From positions 1 through 64,000 of the forward strand of contig JBPCKZ010000234.1 of the NCBI GenBank assembly GCA_051003795.1: a DNA stretch of 64,000 nucleotides, given 5' to 3'. Under the pieces are notes generated by a model. It was given only the letters and a program-made list of their open reading frames with translations, was not told the origin of the DNA and did no database searches. The position numbers and the translations under genes are program-made. This DNA is from JALYXS01 sp051003795. Lineage in GTDB: Bacteria > Acidobacteriota > Terriglobia > Bryobacterales > Bryobacteraceae. Numbering within the stretch: the first letter of the stretch is position 1; each line of letters starts with the position of its first letter. Below are positions 1-8,461 of the stretch, one piece after another.

Positions 1-200
1 TCAAGCCGGGACGGACGTTGGGCGAAACGGACGAACTGGGCTTCTCTCCCATTGGAGAACGGATCGACATCCACGACCTCCACGCCACCATGCTGCATCA
101 ACTCGGCCTGGACCACACAAAGCTCACCTTCAAGTTCCAGGGCCGCGACTTTCGGTTGACCGACGTGTCCGGCCGCGTGCTTGACAAATTGCTGGCTTGA
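1..200 (+). CDS. DUF1501 family protein, C-terminal fragment (cut by window edge)
   Basis: Only the last 65 or so residues are in the window; the open frame enters from the left edge, with its first full codon at base 3. The visible part reads GFSPIGERIDIHDLHATM, then HQLGLDH and FRLTDVSG. That is the usual end of DUF1501 proteins, which share the alkaline-phosphatase/sulfatase fold and normally carry a Tat signal. The complete DUF1501 gene at 32117-33541 ends in a comparable way (VQDVYRMRDVHATVLHLMGL, then MRLTDTGG), which supports the call. These genes usually sit beside a PSD1 cytochrome gene, which would lie left of the window. The substrate of the family is unknown. Confidence 0.85.
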   Translation, partial: KPGRTLGETDELGFSPIGERIDIHDLHATMLHQLGLDHTKLTFKFQGRDFRLTDVSGRVLDKLLA

Positions 201-224
201 GCTACCGTAAACCGAGGAGCAATC

Positions 225-530
225 ATGGACAAATTCGCAATTTGGGCGCAATTGGAAGCTAAGCCCGGCAAAGAACGCGAGGTAGAAGAGTTCTTGAAGT
301 CCGCCCAGCCGTTGGCGGAACAGGAACCGGGAACCACGACGTGGTACGCACTTAAGATCGGTCCGTCGCAATACGGCATTTTCGATACGTTTGCGGACGA
401 GAAAGGGCGGGACGCGCACATCAACGGTCCGATTGCCAAAGCCCTGTTCGCCAAAGCCAAAGAGCTGTTCGTCAGGGAACCGAACATCGAGAAGCCGGAG
501 ATTCTCGCGGCAAAAGCTCCCGGCGCTTAG
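225..530 (+). CDS. Antibiotic biosynthesis monooxygenase (ABM)-fold protein
   Basis: A protein of 101 residues with the layout of the ABM/YgiN dimeric alpha-beta barrel family. It starts with a beta strand (KFAIWAQLEAKPGKE), followed by the helix EVEEFLKSAQPLAEQEPGT, the strand TTTWYALKIG, the YGIFDTFADEKGRDAH segment and a C-terminal helix rich in Ala and Lys. Members include quinol monooxygenases and many small proteins of unknown role that bind or oxidise aromatic compounds without cofactors. A GAGGAG Shine-Dalgarno lies about 8 bases before the ATG. It starts 24 bases after the DUF1501 gene, so the two may share a transcript. The substrate cannot be read from the sequence. Confidence 0.85.
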   Translation: MDKFAIWAQLEAKPGKEREVEEFLKSAQPLAEQEPGTTTWYALKIGPSQYGIFDTFADEKGRDAHINGPIAKALFAKAKELFVREPNIEKPEILAAKAPGA

Positions 531-548
531 ATTTTTCGATTTCTTGAG

Positions 549-789
549 CTACTCCCCGACCACATGCATCGCCACGCTGCGTTTGTGCGGCGTGGCGCGA
601 TGCTCGAAAACATAAATCCCCTGCCACGTTCCGAGCGCGAGCCAGCGACGCGGAAGTGTGCTGGATGAATAGCGTTAGCAAGCCCGTGGTCAGACGCAGA
701 CCTTCAACCCAGCTTTCCACTTCGCGCGTGAACTCGTAGAGGCCTTTCCCGCGCGTTTGGACGTGTAATTCCGGCGCGAATTGCTTCAC
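549..789 (-). pseudogene. yjbQ: YjbQ/UPF0047 family remnant with internal deletion and frameshift
   Basis: The GTG start overlaps the glmS stop (GTGA). The first 47 or so codons are a normal YjbQ N-terminus (TRGKGLYEFTREV, GLLTLFIQHTSASL). Normally about 65-75 residues with the conserved acidic and His positions would follow. Here, near base 645, the reading jumps to another frame and directly to the conserved C-terminus LALGTWQGIYVFEHR, ending with a TAG at 549-551. The central third of the gene is therefore missing and the ends are out of frame, so no functional YjbQ can be made. YjbQ proteins are small trimeric proteins with weak thiamin-phosphate synthase activity. The lesion could be real decay or an assembly deletion. 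Confidence 0.85.
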
Positions 790-2639
790 TCGACCGTGAC
801 GCTCTTGGCGAGATTCCGGGGCTGATCCACGTCGCACCCAAGCCGCACCGCAATGTGATATGCGAGGAGCTGCAGCGGGACGATTTCAAGTATCGGCAAG
901 AGCAGCTCGCTCGAAGCCGGGATCTCAATCACGTGGTCGGCGGCTCTCGAAGCTTCCGAATCCCCCTCCGTCACGATCGCGACGACGATTCCCTCGCGCG
1001 CCTTTACTTCCTGGATATTCGACACCGTCTTCTCGTAAAGCACTTTGCTCTCGTCGCTCGAAGGGTCGCGCGCGGCCAGCACCACCACGGGAAGCTTTTC
1101 GTCGATCAGCGCATTCGGGCCGTGCTTCATTTCGCCCGCCGGATAGCCTTCCGCGTGAATATAGGAAATCTCCTTCAACTTGAGCGCGCCTTCGAGCGCG
1201 ATCGGGAAGTGCACGCCCCGGCCGAGGAAGAGGAAATCGGTCGAGCGGAACAGCTTGCGCCCCAGCTCCTCGTACAGGTTGTCGTGCGCCAACACGGTTT
1301 CGAGCTTGCCTGGAATCATCAACAGGTCGTGCACCAGCGACCGCGAAGCCATCTCATCCAACGCTCCGCGCGATTGGCCCAGATACATGGCTAGAATGAA
1401 CAACGCCGTAAGCTGGCAGGTAAAAGCTTTGGTCGAAGCCACGCCAATCTCCGGCCCCGCGTGAGTGTAGATGGAACCCGAGGCTTCGCGCGTGATCATG
1501 GAACCGACCACGTTGCAGATCGCGAGCGTCTTCGACCCCTTCTGCCTGGCTTCCCGCTGCGCCGCGAGCGTGTCGGCCGTCTCGCCCGATTGCGAGATCA
1601 CCACCGTCAACTCGTCCTTGCCGACGATCGGATCGCGATACCGGAATTCGCTGCCGTAATCCACTTCCACGGGAATGCGCGCCAGCTTTTCAATCATGAA
1701 TTTGCCGGCCAAAGCGGCATGCCAACTAGTTCCGCAAGCCACGATTTTTACTTGGCGGAATTCGCGGAATTGCTTGGGCGAAATATCCATCTCGTCGAGA
1801 AAAATGCGACCCGATTCCTGCCCCACGCGCCCCAGCGTCGTATCGCGGATGGCGCGCGGCTGCTCATAAATCTCCTTGAGCATGAAGTGCTTGTAGCCGC
1901 CCTTTTCCGCCATGATGGGGTCCCAAAGAATATGCTGGACCTGGCGGTTGACGGGGCGGCCGTTGAAATCGCTCAACGTCACGCCCGCCGGCGTGAGAAC
2001 GGCCATGTCCCCGTCGGCCAGGAAAAACATGTCGCGCGTGTGGCTCAGAATCGCGGGCACGTCGGAGGCGACAAAATATTCGCCGTCGCCCAGGCCGATC
2101 ACGACCGGCGGCCCCATCCGCGCCGCCACGATCTTGTTGGGATCGGCGCGCGACAACACCGCCAGCGCGAATACCCCCGTCAATCGCTTGATCGTTTCGC
2201 AAACCGCTTCTTCGAGATTACCCTTGAAATACCGCTCGATCAGATGCGCGATCACTTCAGTATCGGTTTCCGTCTTGAACACGTGGCCTTCGTGCTGCAA
2301 TTCGTCCTTGAGCGAAAGATAGTTCTCGACAATGCCGTTGTGCACCACGACGATGTCGCCGGTGCAATCGCGGTGCGGATGGGCGTTCTCTTCGGTGGGC
2401 CGTCCATGCGTGGCCCAACGGGTATGGCCAATGCCGTAGGCGCCATCGAGCGGCTGCATGCGGATGGCCTCTTCCAGATTGCGGAGCTTGCCGGGCGCGC
2501 GGCGAATGCCGAGCGTCTCGTCGTCACAGTAAACGGCGATGCCCGCGGAATCGTAGCCCCGGTATTCCAGGCGCTTCAACCCCTCTAAAATGATCGGGAC
2601 GGCCTTTCTCGCCCCGACGTAACCCACGATTCCACACAT
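786..2639 (-). CDS. glmS: Glutamine--fructose-6-phosphate aminotransferase (isomerizing)
   Basis: GlmS makes glucosamine-6-phosphate from fructose-6-phosphate and glutamine, the first committed step towards UDP-GlcNAc, peptidoglycan and LPS. At 617 residues it is close to the usual 609. It begins MCGIVGYVG with the N-terminal nucleophile Cys2 of the class II glutaminase domain (about residues 1-220), and GHTRWATHG and HNGIVEN are present. Two SIS sugar-isomerase domains follow, with SQSGETADT and SFLGRG-type phosphate-binding loops (here LFLGRGVHFPIALEGALKLKE). The C-terminus DVDQPRNLAKSVTVE is the canonical active-site tail. I saw no glmS ribozyme in the 50 bases upstream. It is the third of a same-strand series after the nuclease and the NmrA-like reductase, and the broken yjbQ overlaps its stop codon. 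Confidence 0.97.
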   Translation of the reverse strand: MCGIVGYVGARKAVPIILEGLKRLEYRGYDSAGIAVYCDDETLGIRRAPGKLRNLEEAIRMQPLDGAYGIGHTRWATHGRPTEENAHPHRDCTGDIVVVHNGIVENYLSLKDELQHEGHVFKTETDTEVIAHLIERYFKGNLEEAVCETIKRLTGVFALAVLSRADPNKIVAARMGPPVVIGLGDGEYFVASDVPAILSHTRDMFFLADGDMAVLTPAGVTLSDFNGRPVNRQVQHILWDPIMAEKGGYKHFMLKEIYEQPRAIRDTTLGRVGQESGRIFLDEMDISPKQFREFRQVKIVACGTSWHAALAGKFMIEKLARIPVEVDYGSEFRYRDPIVGKDELTVVISQSGETADTLAAQREARQKGSKTLAICNVVGSMITREASGSIYTHAGPEIGVASTKAFTCQLTALFILAMYLGQSRGALDEMASRSLVHDLLMIPGKLETVLAHDNLYEELGRKLFRSTDFLFLGRGVHFPIALEGALKLKEISYIHAEGYPAGEMKHGPNALIDEKLPVVVLAARDPSSDESKVLYEKTVSNIQEVKAREGIVVAIVTEGDSEASRAADHVIEIPASSELLLPILEIVPLQLLAYHIAVRLGCDVDQPRNLAKSVTVE

Positions 2640-2690
2640 TGCTTCATTATGAACGGTACCCGGCGAGCACCGGACCGGATCGGCTCCGGC

Positions 2691-3545
2691 TTACGCCGGC
2701 GTGGGCCAGTAGGTGTTCCGCCATCGCTCGAAACTCATCAAGCCTGGCAGTTCCTGGCGGACGGCGGGAATGTCCGCGTGGTACCCAACATCCTGGAACC
2801 ACCTGAACATGATCGTCATTTCGCGCCCCGCTTGTTTTTCGAAATCCTCCCAGGGTATTTGGGAATAGCTCGCCTGCAAGGTCCGCGCAATCTGATCCAT
2901 GAACGATTCATCTCCCGCCAAGTCCGTCTCGATGCCCCGCCACTTGCCGGGATGCTCGAAAGCCATCGCGACGAAAGCGCCGATGTCGTCGACCGCCACT
3001 TGCTGGAGTATCGTTTCGGGCGTAAGCGGCAGCTTCAACTGACCTTGGGCGATCTGGTCCTTCATGCGCAGCCAGTTCTCCATGAAATACACCGGACGCA
3101 CAATGGTGTACGGCATGCCGGTTCCGCGGAGGTGTTCCTCGATTTTCCATTTGCTGTCGAAATGCGGGATTCCGGTATTCCGGTCCGCGCTGCCGACCGA
3201 GCTGTATATAAAATGGCCGATCTCCGAGCTGTGCGCCGCGTCGATAAAGGCGATTCCCTGCCGTATCTCTGCCTCCACGCCGCCTTCGTAAGGGGTTTGG
3301 ACCGCGAACACGCCGTACACATCCTCGAGCGCCCGCAGAAGAGACGGTTTGTCTTCGAAATCCCCGCGCGCGATTTCGACGCCGGTCTGGTCGATCAGCG
3401 CCCGCGCTTCCGGCTTATCGGGATGACGCGTGAGAGCGCGAACCGCGAAGCCCTTTTTCCGCAGATGCCGGATCGCGGCCCCGCCCTGGTTGCCGGTTGC
3501 TCCCGTCACTAAGATCACTCGCTTTTCGTTCGAACGTTTGGCCAT
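2691..3545 (-). CDS. NmrA-like NAD(P)-binding reductase family protein
   Basis: A protein of 284 residues of the atypical SDR/NmrA-HSCARG group. The dinucleotide-binding loop is TGATGNQGGAAIRHLRKKG near residue 14, followed by the ALTRHPDKPEA segment typical of NADP-binding members and by GDFEDKPSLLRAL. The middle contains HFIYSSVGSADRNTGIPHF and the SKWKIEEHLRGTGMPYTIVR motif, where Lys takes the place of the catalytic YxxxK pair; the FMENW segment after it is also typical. Such proteins act either as oxidoreductases or as NADPH-sensing regulators, and the sequence does not decide which. Its start lies only 2 bases after the nuclease stop, so the two are likely co-transcribed. Confidence 0.9.
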   Translation of the reverse strand: MAKRSNEKRVILVTGATGNQGGAAIRHLRKKGFAVRALTRHPDKPEARALIDQTGVEIARGDFEDKPSLLRALEDVYGVFAVQTPYEGGVEAEIRQGIAFIDAAHSSEIGHFIYSSVGSADRNTGIPHFDSKWKIEEHLRGTGMPYTIVRPVYFMENWLRMKDQIAQGQLKLPLTPETILQQVAVDDIGAFVAMAFEHPGKWRGIETDLAGDESFMDQIARTLQASYSQIPWEDFEKQAGREMTIMFRWFQDVGYHADIPAVRQELPGLMSFERWRNTYWPTPA

Positions 3546-3547
3546 GT

Positions 3548-4480
3548 CTAATCATGCCAAATCGTATTGAGCATCTCCGCCAGCCGATAAGCCGCCTTCG
3601 CGATCTGCTCGTCCACCACCGGCTCCGCTTCCGCCTGGTACTCGTCGTCCACTTTGAAGTGCAGCGCGCCGAAGCGCTGAGCTTCCACTTTGCAGTCGGG
3701 GTGCGGATCGAATGGCTCGACCGGGATCTTCGGATGCAGGTCCCCATAGGTCGTCTTCTGCGCGATTTTGTGGCCCTCCCACGCCCACTTGTCGAACTCC
3801 ACGCCGTGCTTGGTCCATTCGGCGCCGCGATCCTGAAATCGCCGGTCGAGATCCTGCGCATATTGGGTGAGGCTGAGATCTTTGGCCGCCAGTTCGTGGT
3901 TCAGAATCATCCCGTCCCAGACGCCGTGCAGGTTTCCCGGCTTGGGGTCCGAGAAAAACTGAACCGGGACGCAGTTACCGCCCATATCGTTGTCCGCGGT
4001 GGTGTGGAGGGGTTGATGGAGATCGCCCGTCAAGTGGATCAAATAGCGCAGAGCTTTGGCCCGTTCGAAATCGCTTTCCTTGCCGTTGCGAACGATATCC
4101 AGGTTGTAGCGAAGGGCGCTCAAGATGCAGCCGGAACGCTCGCCGCCATTTAGGGACGGCCCCACGGGATGGCAATAGCGCTCGGGATCGCCATGCTTGA
4201 GGCCGAGGGGAATGTCCATGAAATGCCAAAACGCGGTCTGCTCGATGCGCTTGACGTCATCGGCCCAGGTGGACGCGTCGGCCATCGGGTCGGAAGGGCG
4301 GTCCTTGCAAAAACGGGGGAGAGCGGGGTCGATCGGCTGGTCGCGCAGTAGCGCGAAAACGGCGGCCTTGGCGGCTGGCGTCAGATGATTTTCCGCGATC
4401 AGGGCAATGACTTCATGGCCTTCGCACCACCACGCGGATGCGGGCGCGCAGGCAAGCGGAAGCAAAAGCAACGCGCGCAT
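3548..4480 (-). CDS. S1/P1 family nuclease, secreted
   Basis: Zinc-dependent single-strand nuclease family protein of about 310 residues. The start was chosen at MRALLLLPLACAPASA, which gives a 16-residue signal peptide whose cleavage leaves Trp at the mature N-terminus. This is required in S1/P1 nucleases because the N-terminal Trp ligates zinc (WWCEGHEVIA). Other metal ligands are visible: STWADD, FWHFMDIP, YLIHLTGDLHQPLH and NLHGVWDGMI. Longer in-frame starts exist upstream (for example 4501) but would run into the rodA promoter region and spoil the signal peptide. Likely an extracytoplasmic nuclease or phosphatase for nutrient scavenging. It is divergent from rodA. Confidence 0.92.
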   Translation of the reverse strand: MRALLLLPLACAPASAWWCEGHEVIALIAENHLTPAAKAAVFALLRDQPIDPALPRFCKDRPSDPMADASTWADDVKRIEQTAFWHFMDIPLGLKHGDPERYCHPVGPSLNGGERSGCILSALRYNLDIVRNGKESDFERAKALRYLIHLTGDLHQPLHTTADNDMGGNCVPVQFFSDPKPGNLHGVWDGMILNHELAAKDLSLTQYAQDLDRRFQDRGAEWTKHGVEFDKWAWEGHKIAQKTTYGDLHPKIPVEPFDPHPDCKVEAQRFGALHFKVDDEYQAEAEPVVDEQIAKAAYRLAEMLNTIWHD

Positions 4481-4565
4481 AATCCCGCCACCGCGACCCA
4501 TAAACACGATCATAGCGCCGCACCGCGCCATCGCCGCTACAATGGTTCTGGGAACCGCCGCGGAA

Positions 4566-5657
4566 ATGCCGCAATACCTCGCCGTCAAAGACCACGATTG
4601 GCCCATGTTCCTGATCGCCCTCGCGATCTGCGGCTTTGGCATCATGCAAATTTTCAGCGCCACGCATGACACCGTCTGGCAGGACGCCTGGTGGAAACAG
4701 ATTCTCTACGTCGCCGGGGGCGTCGTGCTCATGTGGATTGCCGCTTCCATCGACTACCACACCCTGTTAAGCCAGGTTTCCGCCATGTATCTGGTCGCGA
4801 CTGGCGCTTTGCTAACCGTTTTGCTCGTCGGAAAACTCGCCTTCGGATCGAAGCGCTGGATTCTGCTCCCCGGCGGCATTCACCTGCAAGTATCGGAATT
4901 CACCAAACTGGTGATAATCTTGTTGGTGGCGAGGTTCATGACGGAGCTGAAGAGCGACGTTTTGGAAACGCGGGATTTGTTGAAGATTGCCGGGCTGGTC
5001 GCCGTGCCCATGGTTTTGGTCGCACGGGAGCCGGATTTGGGGACGGCGCTGACGTATTTGGCGGTCCTGGTGGTCGGTGCTTTTCTGGCCGGCTTGCGGT
5101 GGCAGTATTGGGCGGCGATCGCGGTGATTGTGGTTTGTGTCGTACCCGCTAGCTACTATTTGTTGAAGGATTACCAGAAAGCGCGACTGGTGAGTTTCCT
5201 GAATCCGGACCGCGATCCGAAAGGCTCGGGTTATCAGTTGATTCAGTCGAAGATCGCGGTAGGCGCGGGAAGCATGTGGGGGAAAGGGGTGAAGCACGGG
5301 TCGCAGACGCAGTTGCGATTCCTGCCGGTTCCTCATACGGATTTTATTTTCTCGGCTTTTGCCGAGGAACACGGTTTTATCGGCGTAATCGTTGTGTTGG
5401 CTCTTTATTTTGTTTTGTTGATGCAAATCGTGCAGAATGCGCAAACCGCCCCAGACCGGGCGGGTATGTATATCTGCATGGGCGTGGCAACGCTGCTTTT
5501 ATTTCATATATTGGTGAACGTGGGAATGGTTGTGGGCCGAATGCCGGTGACCGGCATCCCGCTGCCGTTGATGAGTTATGGCGGTTCCAGCATCTGGTCC
5601 GTTTTCTTGATGTTGGGGCTGGTGAACAATGTTCGTTTACGACGGTTCGTAAACTGA
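4566..5657 (+). CDS. rodA: Rod shape-determining protein RodA (SEDS glycosyltransferase)
   Basis: SEDS-family peptidoglycan glycan polymerase that works with a class B PBP in the elongasome. The chosen ATG (MPQYLAVKDHDWP) gives 363 residues, near the usual 370; an ATG at 4542 in the same frame is possible. About ten membrane helices are visible. Family signatures include FGSKRWILLPGGIHLQVSEF, AREPDLGTALTYL, LNPDRDPKGSGYQLIQSKIA, the FIFSAFAEEHGFIG motif and the closing VTGIPLPLMSYGGSS. The wording of these motifs fits RodA better than FtsW. It is divergent from the nuclease; a TACAAT box at 4538-4543 could serve as a -10 element for the shorter start. Confidence 0.95.
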   Translation: MPQYLAVKDHDWPMFLIALAICGFGIMQIFSATHDTVWQDAWWKQILYVAGGVVLMWIAASIDYHTLLSQVSAMYLVATGALLTVLLVGKLAFGSKRWILLPGGIHLQVSEFTKLVIILLVARFMTELKSDVLETRDLLKIAGLVAVPMVLVAREPDLGTALTYLAVLVVGAFLAGLRWQYWAAIAVIVVCVVPASYYLLKDYQKARLVSFLNPDRDPKGSGYQLIQSKIAVGAGSMWGKGVKHGSQTQLRFLPVPHTDFIFSAFAEEHGFIGVIVVLALYFVLLMQIVQNAQTAPDRAGMYICMGVATLLLFHILVNVGMVVGRMPVTGIPLPLMSYGGSSIWSVFLMLGLVNNVRLRRFVN

Positions 5658-5915
5658 AGTCCAAAGAAATTGGGTTTGTTTTTGCAAGAACGGTTTTGAA
5701 TTTGTAGTTTGTTGGGAGCCTGTGAGACTCTCGGGAAGGCTGCGGCTTTTCCGAACGAAGGGCGGTTCCCCGGCCTAATGAGGTGTCGAGTGGTCGTCAC
5801 TCCGCCTCCCGGCAAGCGTGAGCGTTCTATTATCCGGTTCGGCGAAACCCACGCAGGGTGAAGCGATCCTCTTCGTTCCGAGCTTCTCCAAAGGGAGCCC
5901 AACGGAGGATTTTTC
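5658..5915. other. Intergenic leader region before the RNase E/G gene
   Basis: A stretch of 258 bases between rodA and the RNase gene with no open frame that looks coding. It contains several short complementary segments (around 5715-5760 and 5810-5895), so a structured 5' leader is possible. I do not recognise a known riboswitch. Leader-mediated autoregulation of RNase E is known in proteobacteria, but that link is only a thought here. The last bases hold a clear GGAGG ribosome-binding site at 5904-5908 serving the GTG start at 5916. Confidence 0.4.
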
Positions 5916-8390
5916 GTGTCGAAGGAACTTATTGTGTCCTCGACCCGCCACGAAACCAGAGTGGCGGTGCTCGAAGACGATCAAGTAGTTGAGATTTACT
6001 ATCAGCGCGAGAAGGAGTATTCGCTCGCCGGAAGCATTCACAAGGGCCGAGTAACCCGCGTGCTGCCCGGCATGCAGTCCGCGTTCGTGGACATCGGGCT
6101 CGACCGGGACGCGTTTCTTTACGTGTCGGATTTCTTCGAAGATAACGAAGAATACGACAAGATTGTGAGCACGGTTGAAGAATCGGTGCTGCGGCTCGAA
6201 AAAGGGATCGACAAGGGTGGATCTTTCCCGGCCGCGTTCACGGCCGAACTGCCGCCTTCCGTCGCGATCGCGGAGCTGCAGGAAGTACTCGTCCCGGCGG
6301 CTGTTAATGCCGGGAGTGCCGCTTCAGTCTCGCCTGTGAATTCAGTCCAGCCGCGCCGCGATCGCCCCGACACGGGCGGCCGCGATAATCGCGATGGCCG
6401 GGGGCGCCGCTCCCGCCGTCGAAAACCGTCAGGGCGCGGCGGGTTGCCCGATTCGAAGTATGCCTCGCCCCGCCAGGGCGGATTCGATTCGCCCAAAGCC
6501 GAAGAGCCTGCCGGCGACGCCGAAGCTTCAAGCGAGCCGCCCAGTGCACGGGAAGAGGATTTCGCGGTGCTTCCGGGCGAGTCTCTCGCGAAGTACGGCG
6601 TCTCGGAACCGCCTACACGCGATTTCGCCGAGCAGGACAAGGCCGGGGCTTCCGCGCCGGTTCTCACTGAACTCCCCATGGAAATTGCCGTCGAGTCGGA
6701 AATTGCCGCCCAGCCGTACATCGCGGCCGCCGAACCCCGCCCGGCGCCTGAACCCGCCCCCGAGCTTTCAGCGGAGTTGGACGGCCAGGCTTCCATTGGC
6801 CAGGCTTCGATTGAAGATATAGTGGGTCCCGGCGACCCGGCCGAAGAGCCGCCCGTCGCGGACAGCGCGGTTGAGTTCGCGGGCGAAGCTTCGAGCGGCG
6901 ACGAGGACGATTCCGAAATCGCCGCGGGCGCCGAGGGCACCGAACTTGACGGCCCCGAGCACGCTACCATTCCGGCCAGCCTGACTGCCACCCTACGCGA
7001 GCAAAACCCCCGCTATCAGCATCGCGTCTCGCGGCGCATGCGCCGTAAAATGCGCGGAGCTCCTCCGAGTGACGAACAACGCGCCCCCAACCTTCCGGCC
7101 GACGTGGAGCCGGCTCCCCAAGCGGAAGTCCGTACGCCGGAGCCGAAAGTCGTTGCTCCGCCGCGCGCCGAACGCGAGCGTCCGCCCGCGCCATCCATCT
7201 CCGACCTCCTCCGCGAGGGCCAGGAGATCGTCGTGCAAATCGCCAAAGAGCCGCTAGGCCAGAAAGGCGCGCGCATCACCTCCCACATCGCGCTTCCCGG
7301 ACGATTCCTGGTTTACATGCCGACCGTCGATCACGTCGGCGTCTCCCGCAAGATTCCATCGGACGAAGAGCGGTCCCGCTTGAAGCGCGTGTTGCAGACT
7401 CACCGCACCGGCATTCCCGGCGGCTACATCGTCCGCACGGCCGGCGAAGGCAAGAGCGAAGAGGAACTCCGCGCCGACATGATGTTTCTCTATAACCTGT
7501 GGCTCGACATGCGCCAGAAAGCGGAGAAACGGCCCGCTCCGACGCTGATGCATCACGATCTCGATCTCGTCGAGCGCATTCTCCGCGACCAGCTCACTTC
7601 GGCGTTCAAGACCGTCTGGGTCGATAACGAGGAGATCTACGAGAACGTCTTGAGCTTCGCTCAACGCTTTCAGCCGGCGCTGGTGGGACGCATCAAGCTC
7701 TACACGCGCCCCAATCCGATTTTCGACGAATTCGGCATCACCGGCGAACTCGAGAAGGCGTTGCGCCCGAAAGTGTGCCTGAAGTCCGGCGGCTACATTG
7801 TCATCAACCAGACCGAAGCCCTGGTTGCCATCGATATCAATACGGGTAAGTATGTCGGCAAATCGAATCGCCTGGAAGACACGATAGTCAAGACCAACAC
7901 CGACGCGATCAAAGAGATCGTGCGCCAGATCCGGTTGCGGGATCTGGGCGGCATCATCGTGGTCGACTTCATCGACATGGATGAGCGCAAGAACCGGCAG
8001 AAGGTGATGCAGGCGCTTGAGGAATCCATGCGGGCGGATCGCGCTCCGTACAAAATTCTTCAGTTCAACGATTTCGGACTGGTCGCGATCACCCGGAAAC
8101 GGGTGAAGCAATCGCTCGAACGGACGCTATGTTCGCCGTGCCCCTATTGCGAAGGCGCCGGGTACGTAAAGAGCGTGCAGACCGTCATGGGCGAGATCGT
8201 TCAGGAAGCGCAGAAGATCGCCAAGTCGATCGAGGGGAACGACGCGATGCTCCGCGTGAATCCCGAGGTCGCCAAGGTTCTGAAGTCGAATCAGAACGAC
8301 TATCTACAGGAGATCGAACAGATCTTAGGGAAGAACGTCCTGGTCAAGAGCGATCCCACGCTGCATCAAACCAAGTTCGATCTGGCGTAA
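5916..8390 (+). CDS. Ribonuclease E/G family endoribonuclease with split S1 domain
   Basis: An RNase E/G catalytic protein of 824 residues that processes rRNA and mRNA. The GTG start has GGAGG 8 bases upstream. Residues 35-90 are the first part of the S1 RNA-binding domain (GSIHKGRVTRVLPGMQSAFVDIGL). It is then interrupted by roughly 330 residues of low-complexity Pro/Glu/Ala-rich sequence, including an RRSRRRKPSGRGG basic patch. The S1 fold resumes near residue 427 with DLLREGQEIVVQI. The catalytic DNase I-like domain has the metal ligands in LVAIDINTGKYVG and GGIIVVDFIDMDE, and the Zn-link-like CSPCPYC follows. A thioredoxin-like RNase domain closes the protein. E. coli RNase G lacks the insert; the inserted segment is probably a disordered RNA- or partner-binding scaffold. 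Confidence 0.93.
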   Translation: MSKELIVSSTRHETRVAVLEDDQVVEIYYQREKEYSLAGSIHKGRVTRVLPGMQSAFVDIGLDRDAFLYVSDFFEDNEEYDKIVSTVEESVLRLEKGIDKGGSFPAAFTAELPPSVAIAELQEVLVPAAVNAGSAASVSPVNSVQPRRDRPDTGGRDNRDGRGRRSRRRKPSGRGGLPDSKYASPRQGGFDSPKAEEPAGDAEASSEPPSAREEDFAVLPGESLAKYGVSEPPTRDFAEQDKAGASAPVLTELPMEIAVESEIAAQPYIAAAEPRPAPEPAPELSAELDGQASIGQASIEDIVGPGDPAEEPPVADSAVEFAGEASSGDEDDSEIAAGAEGTELDGPEHATIPASLTATLREQNPRYQHRVSRRMRRKMRGAPPSDEQRAPNLPADVEPAPQAEVRTPEPKVVAPPRAERERPPAPSISDLLREGQEIVVQIAKEPLGQKGARITSHIALPGRFLVYMPTVDHVGVSRKIPSDEERSRLKRVLQTHRTGIPGGYIVRTAGEGKSEEELRADMMFLYNLWLDMRQKAEKRPAPTLMHHDLDLVERILRDQLTSAFKTVWVDNEEIYENVLSFAQRFQPALVGRIKLYTRPNPIFDEFGITGELEKALRPKVCLKSGGYIVINQTEALVAIDINTGKYVGKSNRLEDTIVKTNTDAIKEIVRQIRLRDLGGIIVVDFIDMDERKNRQKVMQALEESMRADRAPYKILQFNDFGLVAITRKRVKQSLERTLCSPCPYCEGAGYVKSVQTVMGEIVQEAQKIAKSIEGNDAMLRVNPEVAKVLKSNQNDYLQEIEQILGKNVLVKSDPTLHQTKFDLA

Positions 8391-8440
8391 AGAGACTTTG
8401 GCCGCGCGGCACATTTCGTCATAACTGTACGAATCTCGAC

Positions 8441-8446
8441 TATACT
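8441..8446 (+). promoter_or_regulatory. Putative -10 box of the radical SAM gene
   Basis: TATACT, a near-perfect -10 hexamer, 15 bases before the ATG at 8462. A transcript starting 6-7 bases downstream would have a leader of under 10 bases, and no Shine-Dalgarno is visible, so translation may be nearly leaderless. No convincing -35 element is seen at 17 bases. Confidence 0.4.
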
Positions 8447-8461
8447 GGCATCTGCCCGTCC

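Noticed and set aside
1461..2588. Long open frame of 375 codons on the plus strand across glmS
   Set aside because: It is antisense to the unambiguous glmS and has no recognisable motif. High-GC coding DNA leaves such shadows on the opposite strand; similar shadows lie across topA, asnB, metH and the cytochrome gene.
2640..2690. glmS ribozyme upstream of glmS
   Set aside because: The gap to the preceding gene is about 50 bases, too short for the ribozyme, and no conserved core is seen.
5835..5895. tRNA-like segment (GGTTCGGCGAAACCC)
   Set aside because: No acceptor stem, anticodon arm or CCA end can be arranged around it.
6119..6991. Ser/Ala/Gly-rich open frame of 290 codons on the minus strand
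   Set aside because: It mirrors the low-complexity insert of the RNase E/G gene and has no ribosome-binding site or motif.
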